From: Blasia pusilla
Taxonomy: Eukaryota; Marchantiophyta; Marchantiopsida; Blasiales
Direction of reading: 5' to 3'
Assembly: GCA_050084515.1 (NCBI GenBank)
Contig: CM114272.1
Coordinates: forward strand, 49,724,001 to 49,788,000
Length of the DNA: 64,000 nt
This document shows, one piece after another, positions 30,751 through 41,129 of the stretch (its first letter is position 1; each line of letters opens with the position of its first letter). Below the pieces are notes generated by a model. It was not told where the DNA came from. It did not search any database and saw nothing but the letters and a program-made list of their open reading frames with translations. Made by a program: the position numbers and the translations under genes.

Positions 30751-32463
30751 TTATAGAAACCGGACAATTTTTAGAACTTCCGCCTCACCCAACTCTCTTC
30801 TTTCTGTCGCATAGAAGATCCGTTCATTACATATGCAATCTTCCAAGAATTCTATGCCCAGATAGGTGTACGTAGCCACACGGGGGATCTCTTGTTCGCC
30901 CCAGTACCATTGTTGGTCTTGGTCCTCCTCCTTGCCATTGAAAATCATCACACCGCACTTCACTACATTTGCCTCCATGCCCCACATGTCACACCAGATT
31001 TTGGTCAGGGAGATCATCTCTTGGAGTTTCTCTCCTGTTTCCTCGAGGCCACCAAAGTCATCAACAAACATGAGAGCAACAACAGAGTTGGTGCCCACCC
31101 ATATGCCTAGTCCACTATTCTCCATTTCTTCCAATAGGGAATTCACAAAAATGTTGAAGAGAGTGGGGGACATCGGGCATCCTTGAGCCACTCCTTGCTT
31201 GATGTCGAATGTCCCACTCTTTTGGCCATTCACCAGAACTCTACTCCTTGTGTTTAGGTACATCTTCTCCACCACCCTCCACATTTTCCCTCTCAGCCCC
31301 GCCTTCCACAAGCTCTAAGATAGCCCGTCATGCCATACAGTGTCATATGCCTTCTTGCGGTCCAAGAAGAAGCAATAGGTGGATTTCCCCTCTTTTTTCC
31401 TACCTTGGATAATCTGACTGAAGGTGAAGATGTGATTTACACATCCTCGGGCTTGCCGGAATTCAGCCTGGCCTTCCTTCATGACTGAATTCTCCTCCAG
31501 GTACACAGAGATCCTATTGTTGAGTATACGGCAAAGGAGCTTCCGGACTACATTCAGCCATGTAATACCCTTGTAGTTTCCAAGGTCTTCTCGCTCACCC
31601 TTCTTGAAGAGGTTCACGATGACTCCCACCCGCCATCTTTGTGGTATGACTTATGCCTGCCAGACCAGGTTGAAGAGACTCACTAGAGAACGAGCCATAG
31701 CAGCATCGCCATACTTCAACAACTCATTCAGAAGCTCATCACCATCGCCTGCTTTGTGGTTCACAAGTTCTTTGATCGCTGCTCCCACCTCTACGAGGGA
31801 GAACCAATCGTTATATGGGTTGCCCAACTCAACCTCATCATATACCTTCTCCCGTTGTATCTTAACAAAATCCTCCACCACCCTCTTGAAGTTCTGCTCT
31901 TCAAGGGATGTCCGAGCGGGCTTCCTGCCTAACTCCTTGTAATGGTCTTCCAACACATGTCGGATCTGTTTAGCTGTGGTCACCATTCCACAGTCTTTTC
32001 TCTTCAAGGCCTTTACGTCATTTTTGTCCCTGGCCTTGCTCAATTTCTGCACTTCCATCCAGAACTTTTTCTGATTCTCAGTGAAATTCTCATTGATGGA
32101 TGAATATGTTGCTTGGTTCAATTTCTTCTTGTGCATGCCCACAAGAAGACGGGTTTCCTTGCGTTGGGCCACATACTCTGCCCACAAGAATGCATCGTTT
32201 GTGGCTTTGGCACTTGTTACATACGCTTCCCTTCGTTTGGCAATGGCTGCCTTGAGTTCAAAGGACCACCATTTGACGGCTCTGCCGCATATTATCAATT
32301 TCGTGCCGACAACAATCTTGGCGGCATCTGTCACTCCATGCTCCCACCATGTCCACAGTTGTTCTTGTGAACCCAAAGGTCTTGACGGTAGATGCAATGA
32401 AAATGTCAAATGCCAAGAGATTTTCTTCCAGCTTGCCAATGTACACCTTCTTGTTGCCCTCAT
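30751..32463 (-). pseudogene. LINE linker and reverse transcriptase
   Basis: 32463-31651 is the helical linker (AKRREAYVTSAKATNDAF, and HYKELGRKPARTSLEEQNF). 31629-31315 gives LFKKGEREDLGNYKGITWLN, then YCFFLDRKKAYDTVWHDGL, the motif A Asp. 31311-30751 gives GVAQGCPMSPTLFNIF (motif B) and ALMFVDDF (motif C, FVDD in place of the common FADD), then YTYLGI. The frame is broken at 31651-31629 and 31315-31311. The C-terminal part after 30751 is missing or degenerate. Confidence 0.85.
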
Positions 32464-32502
32464 CTTGGAAGTCCTCTATCCTCCATTTATTGATCACTCT
32501 CG

Positions 32503-33583
32503 TCATCTCACTCTCTGCAACTCGGTCCAAACCAATGAATGATCTGATCTTCCAATGTCTGTCGCATCCACTGTGATCTTCCCACTGCGTGTGTAGAGTT
32601 CCTCATCCACACCTATGTAGTCCACAATGGAGCTTTCATTCTCCTTGAAGTTGACCCTAGTCCAAGCCGGGGAACCCACCTTATGCCTATCATTTAGTGC
32701 CATCAGTTGAAGTTCCCTCAACATCATGATCAACCGTGTGCCATTGCCATTCACTCTCACATCTCCAAACATCCCGATCTCTGCTTGGGGATCGGTGCCT
32801 TGCCCCACCCAGCTATTGAAGTCTCCCAGCAAGACTATGTTCCCCTTTGTCTCGAACCCAAGGCAATCAATTTTCACACTATCAAAAGTTGCCTATGTTA
32901 CAGTAGCAGATTCACTGTTTGTAGGCATGTAAATACACCCAATACATATCCCGTGAGTTGCACTCTGCTCGGACTTTGACCCATATGATGTGTTCATACT
33001 CGAGCCTTGTGCTGATGATCTCATACCTGTCCACCATGAAGTCTCTGATGAAGAACCCAACACCCTTCATACCTCTGTTTTTGTCCGCCTAGGTGCTGCA
33101 TATCTTTCCAAACCATGCATAGTGTGGTACATGGGATATCTCCATTAACATGGTTTCCCAAGTTTCCTGACCACCGCATCTAGGTATTTGATTTTTCAGC
33201 AAAACTTCAGCAACCTCCAGTTGCTTCATTGCATGGGTCAGTCCACATAAGTTCCAGGTACCCAAACAAAGACCTGTCACTAAGTGGGTTGGGGGTCGAC
33301 GGGCACGCTTTTGGCGTAGGTGTGGCAGCTTGCAACATGGAACCTCTTCATGTGCAGGCTCTTCATCGCTGGTTCCTTGGAGAGCACTAAAGATATTAGG
33401 TGTGTAGATCACCAACGGTTTTGTGGAGATGGGCCTTTCCTTCAAGCTAGAACTACCCTCGACCACCAGAGCCCTCCAATTGTAGGCACGTCTCAGTTCT
33501 TGAGACACCTGATTTTTTTGGCAAGCCAAGTATTGGCCTCCTCTGCCCTTGATCGACGCCTTGAAGATACATTGACAGGCCAT
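32503..33583 (-). pseudogene. LINE apurinic-type endonuclease domain
   Basis: The first part (33290-33160) reads LCLGTWNLCGL and EVAEVLLKNQI with QETWE, the usual start of exonuclease-endonuclease-phosphatase domains (Asn and Glu catalytic sites). After frame breaks, 32877-32503 has VLLGDFNSWVGQG (GDFN motif), IVDYIGVDE and GRSDHSLVW (SDH motif). This nicks target DNA to prime reverse transcription. The two halves are not in one frame. Confidence 0.8.
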
Positions 33584-33800
33584 TCATCATCCGAGTAACT
33601 CCAACAATAGCCAAGAATTCAAAGCCCAAAGTTGCGCACATGATCTTAAATGAGACGAAGTCTATTGTGGGACGTACACCGAAAATGATCATGTGGAACC
33701 GTGGTCTCCTCCTATAGACCAGATTGAACTCTCTGCCCACATCCAAACTGCAGGGGGCCTTTGATTGTCTCACATAAACATGCCGGTATTCCCCGCCCAA

Positions 33801-34448
33801 TTTGGAGATGATGAGCTTTGGTATGCGCCTTTGATAGGTGCACTGCTACTCCTCACAAGCTTGGGAGGACGGAGATAAATTGGGCTCAAGGCCGCTGATT
33901 ATATGTAGAGGTTTGGCAAACAACTGATTTAGGATCTGGGGAGAATGATTAAGCTCCCAGCTTGAGAGTCCAGACAGGGACTCGTTGTCCTATTTGTGCG
34001 GAGGGGTTGCCTCCAAGCGGCAGGGTGCCCAAAGAGAACCCGCTTGTTACCCCCAAAGATCATCACTACCTGCCAACGTGAAGAGTCATGGCATTAAGCT
34101 GCAGAGGAGGGCCTGTGAATCCAGCTTCAAAAGAAGGAGAGGTCTCCATTTCTCCAACTAAGTCCACTGGACACCTTACTTGTGGCACAACTGCCACAAG
34201 TCACATGGATTACAGAACACACTAATCCACACCTTCCAACTAGGGGAACGACATCGCAATCTCACTACAGGTTCCAACTACAGCAATGGGCAACTCCATA
34301 GAGAGTATTGCTATATTGCTTGCACGCGGATCACTCATAAGCTACCCATGAGCATTGCTTTAGAATATGTCGTCCCAACATACCAGGCCTGTCGAGACTT
34401 GTAGTTTTGGGGTTTAAACCCAACCAGGCCAGGGGAGGGAGGGAGAGG

Positions 34449-34452
<4 letters not shown>
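33801..34452. other. LINE upstream region or intergenic, no gene recognised
   Basis: Nothing recognisable on either strand. Confidence 0.4.

Positions 34453-34533
<81 letters not shown>
34453..34533. repeat. (GA)40 microsatellite
   Basis: 81 bases of GA repeats, preceded by a GGGA-rich run at 34434-34452. Confidence 0.98.
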
Positions 34534-34539
<6 letters not shown>

Positions 34540-36613
34540 AACGTGTTGTGTTGTCCGGACACTGGGCTCCATAGGAAGCCGTTGGTGTAGCAAATGCCAT
34601 CAATGACGATCACGGCGATACGGTCATCGGACTCAAGGCGATGAATCTAGCCGGGCTTGGTCTCATCCGAGTGGAACAATCGGCCGAGAATTGTCCTCTG
34701 GAATTGCACGCTCTGTCATTCATCCGCCAACCGCTGTCCACTTCATTCGGCGTGGCAACCAGCTCAAATTTCTTCTCGAAGACATCAAAGATCCCAAAGC
34801 CATCTCTCACAGCCCACCAAACCCCACCCGCCTTCAATCAGATGGCTCTATCAGAGACATCGTGCCTACTTGGAGCCCCACATTGTAATCCGAGATTGAG
34901 AGAATATGCAAGGATTCCCTCGTTATGTAGACTTAGTAGTACTTCCTCGTGCTCGAATCCCATATGCGGAGCCGGCGATCCTAACTCTTCTCCACCTCCA
35001 CTCGCTGTGACTCCAACACCTTCTTTTATTTTCCTTTTCCATCAAATATGAAATGAAACATAATTTCTAAATACTTTTTTATTTAACATGTTTATCTCAT
35101 TTTATTAATATTTATAATCATCTATTATAATATCAAATAAACTACTATTTGATTAAAAAAATTCCTTTCCACTCATTTCTGGTATCGGGATATTTCTATC
35201 CATCCAATAGAATCAAACAACAAAATTCAAACATATTTGTCTATTTTGTCGTACTATCTTGTCTTACGAAGTTATCAATTATTATATAAATATTTTACAT
35301 CCATACAAATATTATTAGAAATGTTTCATGATTCACATTTCGAGTTTAGACGGGTCCAAATTCTATTATGTATTTATTTTACCAAGATAATATCTGAAAC
35401 TCCATGTTCTTAGACATTAGTATGGATGCTAAAAGATCAGATTTTATAGAAATATCTGTACATACTAGTAGAATTCTAATTTTAACAAGAATGAACCTCC
35501 TATTTTAGAAGTGACCTTTCCTTTCGAAAGTGACATTATGAGTGCTCCAAGGTGCGTGGACTACAAATACAAAATATCGTGTGTACGTATGAACGTAGGA
35601 TTTCAAATGTTTTCTCGTGTGAGAAATTCCTCATAGTGACCAAACCGTGCTTGCTTGTGAAGGAGAAGATTCACGAAAAGAACGGGACGACTTCTGGTTG
35701 CGCAACAGTCTGAAAATTGACAAATCTAAAGATCGTTGTTGCAACAGTAAAATCCGGCTTATGAACCAATTCTCGTTTCCTCTGTGTTTGTCAGCAGAAG
35801 GATGATATCCATTGCAAAAGAGTGTGTTGAAGGAAAGCCATTGCAAAACTGCTCAAGCATTCCTCATTGCACATACCGAATGCTGTTGCGACTCCCGTGC
35901 ATATAAATCTCTAAACAGGACAGATACTATTCTTAAAGTCTAAAAGAAATCTTTGCTACGGATACAGCTGTACGAATAGAAACCAATCCCCAGCGCTGTC
36001 ACGCTAATGAAGAGCTTCTAGAAATGATCTCGACATTACCTAGCCAAACCACGTGAATCAAAATCACCCAGAATTTCAATGTGTATACCTCTGCTCTCTC
36101 TCGTTCATATCACTTGATCATCAGACAACTTCCACTTTCCACACTGGCGAGAGTGCACCTTGGACATACAAAGCATCTACATCGACCGAAGCAAAGTTGT
36201 CCGCTATATCTTCTGAATCGCTCCTGTGTAAGCAGTTGATCCTCGGATACACTAAATCGTCGCGTCGTCAACGATGGCAACTTGCAACTGCAGCCACAGT
36301 AAAGTCGAAATTCCAACTGGAGCTCCACGCAAACTTTGTTACGGAGATTACAGAGTGATTGGAAACACCACATCAGTTCAACACCACATCAGTTCAAACC
36401 CATTCTTGCTTGGAGATATGAGAGAAATTTTCACAGGTACTGTAACAAAGGGTTTAGATAGATCAGTCACTAACAAAGACGTTACACTAGAACGTCCATA
36501 ATACCGCAAAATTGAGAGCGATTGCGCTCCACAAACTTTGAAGAAACACAACGCAAGAGAGTACCATCCAGCAAATAAAATTCGTACTTTTCGGTGCAAT
36601 AAAAAGCGGATCA
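34534..36613. other. Intergenic, no gene recognised
   Basis: 34640-35040 has overlapping open frames on the plus strand with no known family. 35040-35470 is AT-rich. 36050-36500 has short open frames on both strands without recognisable domains. Confidence 0.4.
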
Positions 36614-36961
36614 TCAGAACTGCATGTGAGGCGGGCCTTGGTGGGGAGGGCCGTGATGAGGGCCAGGAGGACCATGATGTGGCGGTGGGAAATGAGGAAC
36701 AGGAGGACCATGCTGCGGAGGAGGAAAGTGAGAACCGGGATGGCCATGCTGCGGCGGCGGAAAATGAGGAGGACCCTCACGGTGATGAGGAAGGTGTGGA
36801 GGAGGAGGACCATGGTGAGGAGGCGGATGATGCGGAAGCATAGACGGGGGGAACATCGGCGGAGTCATGGGTGGATGATGAGGCCGCATCGGAAGTCCGT
36901 AGGGGTGAGAATACGGATCAGGTCGACCTTCCATCCCGAAGCAGCAAAGCGGCAGACACAT
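36614..36961 (-). CDS. Small His/Pro/Gly-rich protein
   Basis: 115 residues starting MCLPLCCFGMEGRPDPY. An in-frame TGA lies immediately before the ATG, which fixes this as the first possible start in the frame. After the Cys-rich start, three cysteines in the first seven residues, the rest is built of repeats of PPPQHGPP, HHGPP and similar, ending HMQF. N-terminal Cys clusters of this type can be S-acylated, which would attach the protein to a membrane, but that is inference. The stop is at 36614-36616. It resembles small plant proline/glycine/histidine-rich proteins of unknown function. An alternative is a chance frame in low-complexity sequence; the plus-strand readings of the same stretch are Arg/Glu-rich and look like shadows. 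Confidence 0.5.
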   Translation of the reverse strand: MCLPLCCFGMEGRPDPYSHPYGLPMRPHHPPMTPPMFPPSMLPHHPPPHHGPPPPHLPHHREGPPHFPPPQHGHPGSHFPPPQHGPPVPHFPPPHHGPPGPHHGPPHQGPPHMQF

Positions 36962-38403
36962 TCACTCGCACTGTCTCTCTCTCCCTGCAGTGCAAATTCT
37001 CCTCTCGAGAAACGCCTCTCGCCTTGGTCAGTATTCGCAAAGCACTATAGTAGATAGTCGCTCGTGAGCTTCGCTTATCAGGACCGAAATTCGGCTGCAG
37101 CAGCAGAACGCAGAGGACTTCGAATTCATCAACGAGTCTATCGCGATCGCAGTGAAGTGCGAACAAATCAAAGTTCCCTGGATTGAAGGCAAAGGAAGAT
37201 GACACAGCGTCGTGAAAACTCAGGTGTCTTGAAAACCGACAGGTGTGATGGAATTTTTGCTTGCTGTGCGGCCTCAACACGTCGTTGCTAAATTCTGAAC
37301 TCCACGTTGGATTTCCGCCGCGTGTTCGAATTAAGGGATGCCTCACGGACAAATCTGCCACGTAGGAGTGAGAAAGCGTCGATTTTCTTTTTTCATTTTA
37401 TAGATAAACATTGTGTGATAAAAATACTAGTATAATACCCCTCATAACACAGATTTGTTAATTTGTTAATTTAAATTTAGCTGTAATGATACACGTGTCA
37501 TCATCGCAGGAAGGGGTCCTTAATACCCGTCCTCTTTTAATTATCTTTACTATTATGGGAGAGTGCCTTCTCCTATCGCAAACAACTCTTCGTTTGACAC
37601 CTGGAACTTTCGGCCAATGCAGGTAGCGCATTTTTTTGAGCCTAAAGGGTACATTTTAGTAGCCGTCCGACGCGTTATATTGCCGCCGCATACTTAGTAA
37701 AGGATTTTTCCAAATACTGAACTTTTTTCAGTTATGATCGTGATAAAAGTGGTCCGTTGATGAAGAGGGCCAGGATATGCTCCAGTAGTTTTGCTCTCAG
37801 GTACTTCGCAGGGACGACTATATTTATACGATACTTGGAGTTTGATACTCTGCTCACTAACCGGCTCATACAACGCACAGTTCAACCTCATTCTCAGGTT
37901 CAGCCTTACTCATTCATATTTGCCACCATATTTACTCTTGTGAGCTTTTGGAATGAGCTTTATTCATGTGCAGGGTTGCTTGCAATTGTCTATTCTCTAC
38001 AAGATCGCCACATAATGCTAGAGTTGCTATGCGTATTTACAAATGTCTCTTCTCTGCATGACTGCTACAAACATACTAGCCCTCTTCTTTGCTCTACTCT
38101 AACTACACATGTGAGTTTTGTGCGGTTCGTAGTTTTCAGTTGCTCTGCTCCCGAGTCTCCAAAGGCTCATCTCTCAAGTCTCCCACAGCTCCCGTCTCCA
38201 ACAACTCACGAAGTTGCAGCTTCTTCCAAGACGGCTCTTGAACTCCTGAGTCGAAAGTAACTCCAGGTTCACCTCCCGAGTCGACATTACTCCCAGCTCC
38301 CAAGTCACTTCCCGTCTCTTCCTCTTGGGAAGCCAAGCATATCTGCAAACACTGCACAAACAATCGTGCACAAGAGATCAAGGCCAGAGAACTACACTTC
38401 AAA
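36962..38403. other. Upstream of the His/Pro-rich gene and beyond, no gene recognised
   Basis: Holds the likely 5' leader of the minus-strand gene. Open frames at 36918-37361 (minus) and 37757-38260 (plus) are not recognised. Confidence 0.4.
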
Positions 38404-38835
38404 ATGGCAACCAGAATAACTTCAAAGAAGTCAATACAAGGAAAGGGGAAGGTCGTTTCCCAAGGGCCTTCATCAAAAAAACACTACGGTGCAAAGAGTG
38501 CAGATGTCCAACAATTGGAAAGTTCCAAATGGTCCCCCGTATCTCAAGAGGACTGTGTACGGCTTAGTAAATGGAAGAAGTCACATTTTCGCAATAGCCC
38601 TCCCTGGGGGACAAAGCTCAGCCCTGAGCATCCTCTAGGCTTTGAGGAACCCATAAAGGATTCTCTCCCTATTGCAGAGGGTCCTCTGTTATCAGACAAA
38701 GGTTACTTTCCTAAGCCAGTTGAAGGCTTAGAGAAGGATGTTCGCATAGAAGTCCAGGGGACCCGTGAATATCACCTCAGGAGGCCCAAAAATCATAGAG
38801 AGTGCACATTTGACGGAGCCTCTGCAAAAAAATGA
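38404..38835 (+). CDS. Hypothetical 143-residue frame
   Basis: Starts MATRITSKKSIQGKGK, a basic N-terminus, and continues with mixed, non-repetitive composition to KNHRECTFDGASAKK. I recognise no domain. It could be an exon of an unknown gene or part of a decayed retroelement. Confidence is low. Confidence 0.2.
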   Translation: MATRITSKKSIQGKGKVVSQGPSSKKHYGAKSADVQQLESSKWSPVSQEDCVRLSKWKKSHFRNSPPWGTKLSPEHPLGFEEPIKDSLPIAEGPLLSDKGYFPKPVEGLEKDVRIEVQGTREYHLRRPKNHRECTFDGASAKK

Positions 38836-40079
38836 AAAGATCGCTCACCTTCGGAGAGGAGATCCCCGGTCGACCAGGACATACCCATAAGGTCCACCCC
38901 AAATACTCATGAGACTAAAGAGAGTCCTGTAAAGGGGAAAAGAGTTCAACAGACATGACGGTGTAGTACTTAATATTCATATAGCGCTCTAACTATTCTG
39001 GGAGCTACATAAGCAAAGTCAGAGCGGACTCTAGAATAGTAAGATCGGCTTAGCATCCATGTAAAGCTTATTTTGAAATGAAAGCTTAATTGCACATGGA
39101 AGATTTGCAGGGGAAGGATATGTATCAATGGTTGCCTCGAGTACTGAAGAGTATGAATGAATGAACCTCGAGTACTGAAGAGATCTTACCAATTTGCCAC
39201 AAGACATGCATCAGGCAATTTAGCTATACGATCTAGGAAGGGAACCTTTCACATGCGGGTAATCTTTGCACTGTGTGAGGTACCGGGAACCACTCAAGAG
39301 TTTGCCATGCATCCTTGCACCGCGACAGTAGACAAATTTTGATCAAAAACTCCCCTCTACTTAGCCCCATCGGATCTACCTTAGGGGACGGGAACAACTT
39401 TGTGAGGAAAAGCCTAAGAGCCAGCAATGCGGACGGAGCGGATACCATGCATTGGCTAAGGTTTCAGAATGAGAGGGAAATATAAGATCCTACGAGTAGA
39501 CAAGGGCGGGCATGTGAGTAGAGCAATAGACATGCAATGACTATCACAAAAAAAACAACAGAAAAGTAAAAACCGCGGCTCTTCCCTAGCTACAATCTGC
39601 AATACCCACGCTGCAAACAGGAGAGTGGCAGTCCTTAATGCCTCTTAGTGGGCTCGCTCCTAAGAAAATCAGAGTCTTCCAATCTACACTGGGCTCACTC
39701 CTAAATAAAATGAGAGCTCCCGAAGCACGAGCTCCTCAAGGACGAGCTCGTCGAATGTGCACGAGTGCCTCAAAAGGACGCAACATCCACGAGCACACAA
39801 CCCGGTCCATCACGGAAACGGGAGAAGAGAGGAGAGGAGAGTGGGACGAGCCACAGCGGAGAGAGCAAGACGAGCTAGGGTGAGCCAGCCGCGGGGAAAT
39901 GAGGAAATGAGCGTCGATTGGGCGGGGTAGACGCGGAGGTTTGAAGGAAGGAAGAGGGTTGATGGGGGAAGGGGGGGAAGGTGAACCTCTGGCGTCGGGA
40001 GTCGTGACGCACCGGCACCCTAGGATTGATCGAACGAAGCTCTAGCCGTTTGATCTAGCCGTTAGGGCTAGATCCAACG

Positions 40080-40103
40080 TTTAGGGCGCTTTAGGGTTTA
40101 GGG
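40080..40103 (+). repeat. Short interstitial telomere-like repeat
   Basis: TTTAGGG CGC TTTAGGG TTTAGGG: three plant-type telomere units within 24 bases. Isolated TTTAGGG words also occur at about 40178 and 40399. Confidence 0.8.
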
Positions 40104-40577
40104 AGTCCTGAGCCGCCGAGAGTCCACCTCCGCCGGTTTAGGATCCAGAGGCGCCGGGATGGGGTCAAGAGGCGTTGGTTTAGGGTCTAGAATCGTCGGG
40201 ATACAAGAGACGGGACAGGTAAGGCTCGAGGGAAGAGGGTCGAGGGGGGAAGGGGGAAGGGGGGGAAGAGCACACTCGAGCCTCCGTTCAATCTAGCCTT
40301 TAGGATTCGAACGGACTGGACGCCGGAATAGGGTCCAAGGGCGATGGCGGCACTTTCGGGTCCCCTTACTTAGTTAAATGTTCTCCGTTAGATCTAACTT
40401 TTAGGGTTAGATCTAGCGGCTACGCCTGTTAGGGTCTAACGGGCCTAACGTCGCCCTATTTTAGGGTCGGCGCTCTAGTGGGCAGGACTTGGAAGGACCC
40501 CTTACAACCCTAAGATCTCAAATGTGGCCTCCTTGGCCGCGCCCTCTGGACATACCCAATGATCGTCAGGTTATGGG

Positions 40578-40870
40578 CTCTCCTTTATCCCATAATTTTT
40601 TTCTAAATTTTTTTTGTACAATTCTTTTTCCCTACAATTTTTTGCTACATTTTTTTCCTTATTCTCCCTCTCTATTTTTTCCTAAGGTTATGTGTTATTT
40701 TTTTCCCCAAAAAATTTCCCTTTTTCTTTTCTCTCCCTTTTGTTTCTCTCTTCTCATCTAATTTTTATTCTTTAAGTGATTTCCCTTTTTTTTTTCCTTC
40801 ACTTCTTTTCCCTCTTTCTTTCATTTTCTTTTCCCATTTAATTCTCTTCGTTCTCTTTCTTAGGGTAGAT
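40578..40870. repeat. T-rich, pyrimidine-skewed tract
   Basis: Nearly 300 bases dominated by T with some C on the plus strand, with multiple runs of six or more T. No gene is present. Confidence 0.8.
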
Positions 40871-41129
40871 CGTTCATTTTTTTCTTTTTTAATAATTTCA
40901 TGGTGTGTTATGTAGATAGCAAGTGTCGACGGGTTATTATTGGACATGGAGAGACAACCACTTAGTGTATCACAAATACACAAACTCCACGACATATGTC
41001 AAGGAGGCATATCAATAAACAAAACATCTCTCTAATGTAAGAACCTTTAAGTCTTATTTCCATTTTGACAACGACTCCCTCTATTCTATGTTTGTCATAT
41101 ATACTTTAATCATGCATTGCGCCCACTTG

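Larger units (their letters stand above)
30751..33800 (-). mobile_element. LINE (non-LTR retrotransposon), decayed
   Basis: Endonuclease and reverse transcriptase segments appear in order on the minus strand over 3 kb, in at least five pieces separated by stops or frame changes. Sequence from 33800 to 33453 may be the preceding ORF but has no recognisable domain. Neither target site duplications nor a poly-A tail were found. Confidence 0.8.
38836..41087. other. Intergenic with composition switch
   Basis: 38836-39900 has no recognised gene. 39840-40500 is G-rich on the plus strand with scattered TTAGGG-like words. 40578-40870 is T-rich. The start of Helitron element 3 lies somewhere after about 40900. 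Confidence 0.45.

Noticed and set aside
34331-34613. Two overlapping minus frames with Leu-Ser runs over the GA tract
   Set aside because: Low complexity only; no support for coding.
36626-37057. Arg/Met-rich plus-strand frame at the His/Pro-rich gene
   Set aside because: Composition is what antisense of the His/Pro repeats gives; the minus frame has the better start context.
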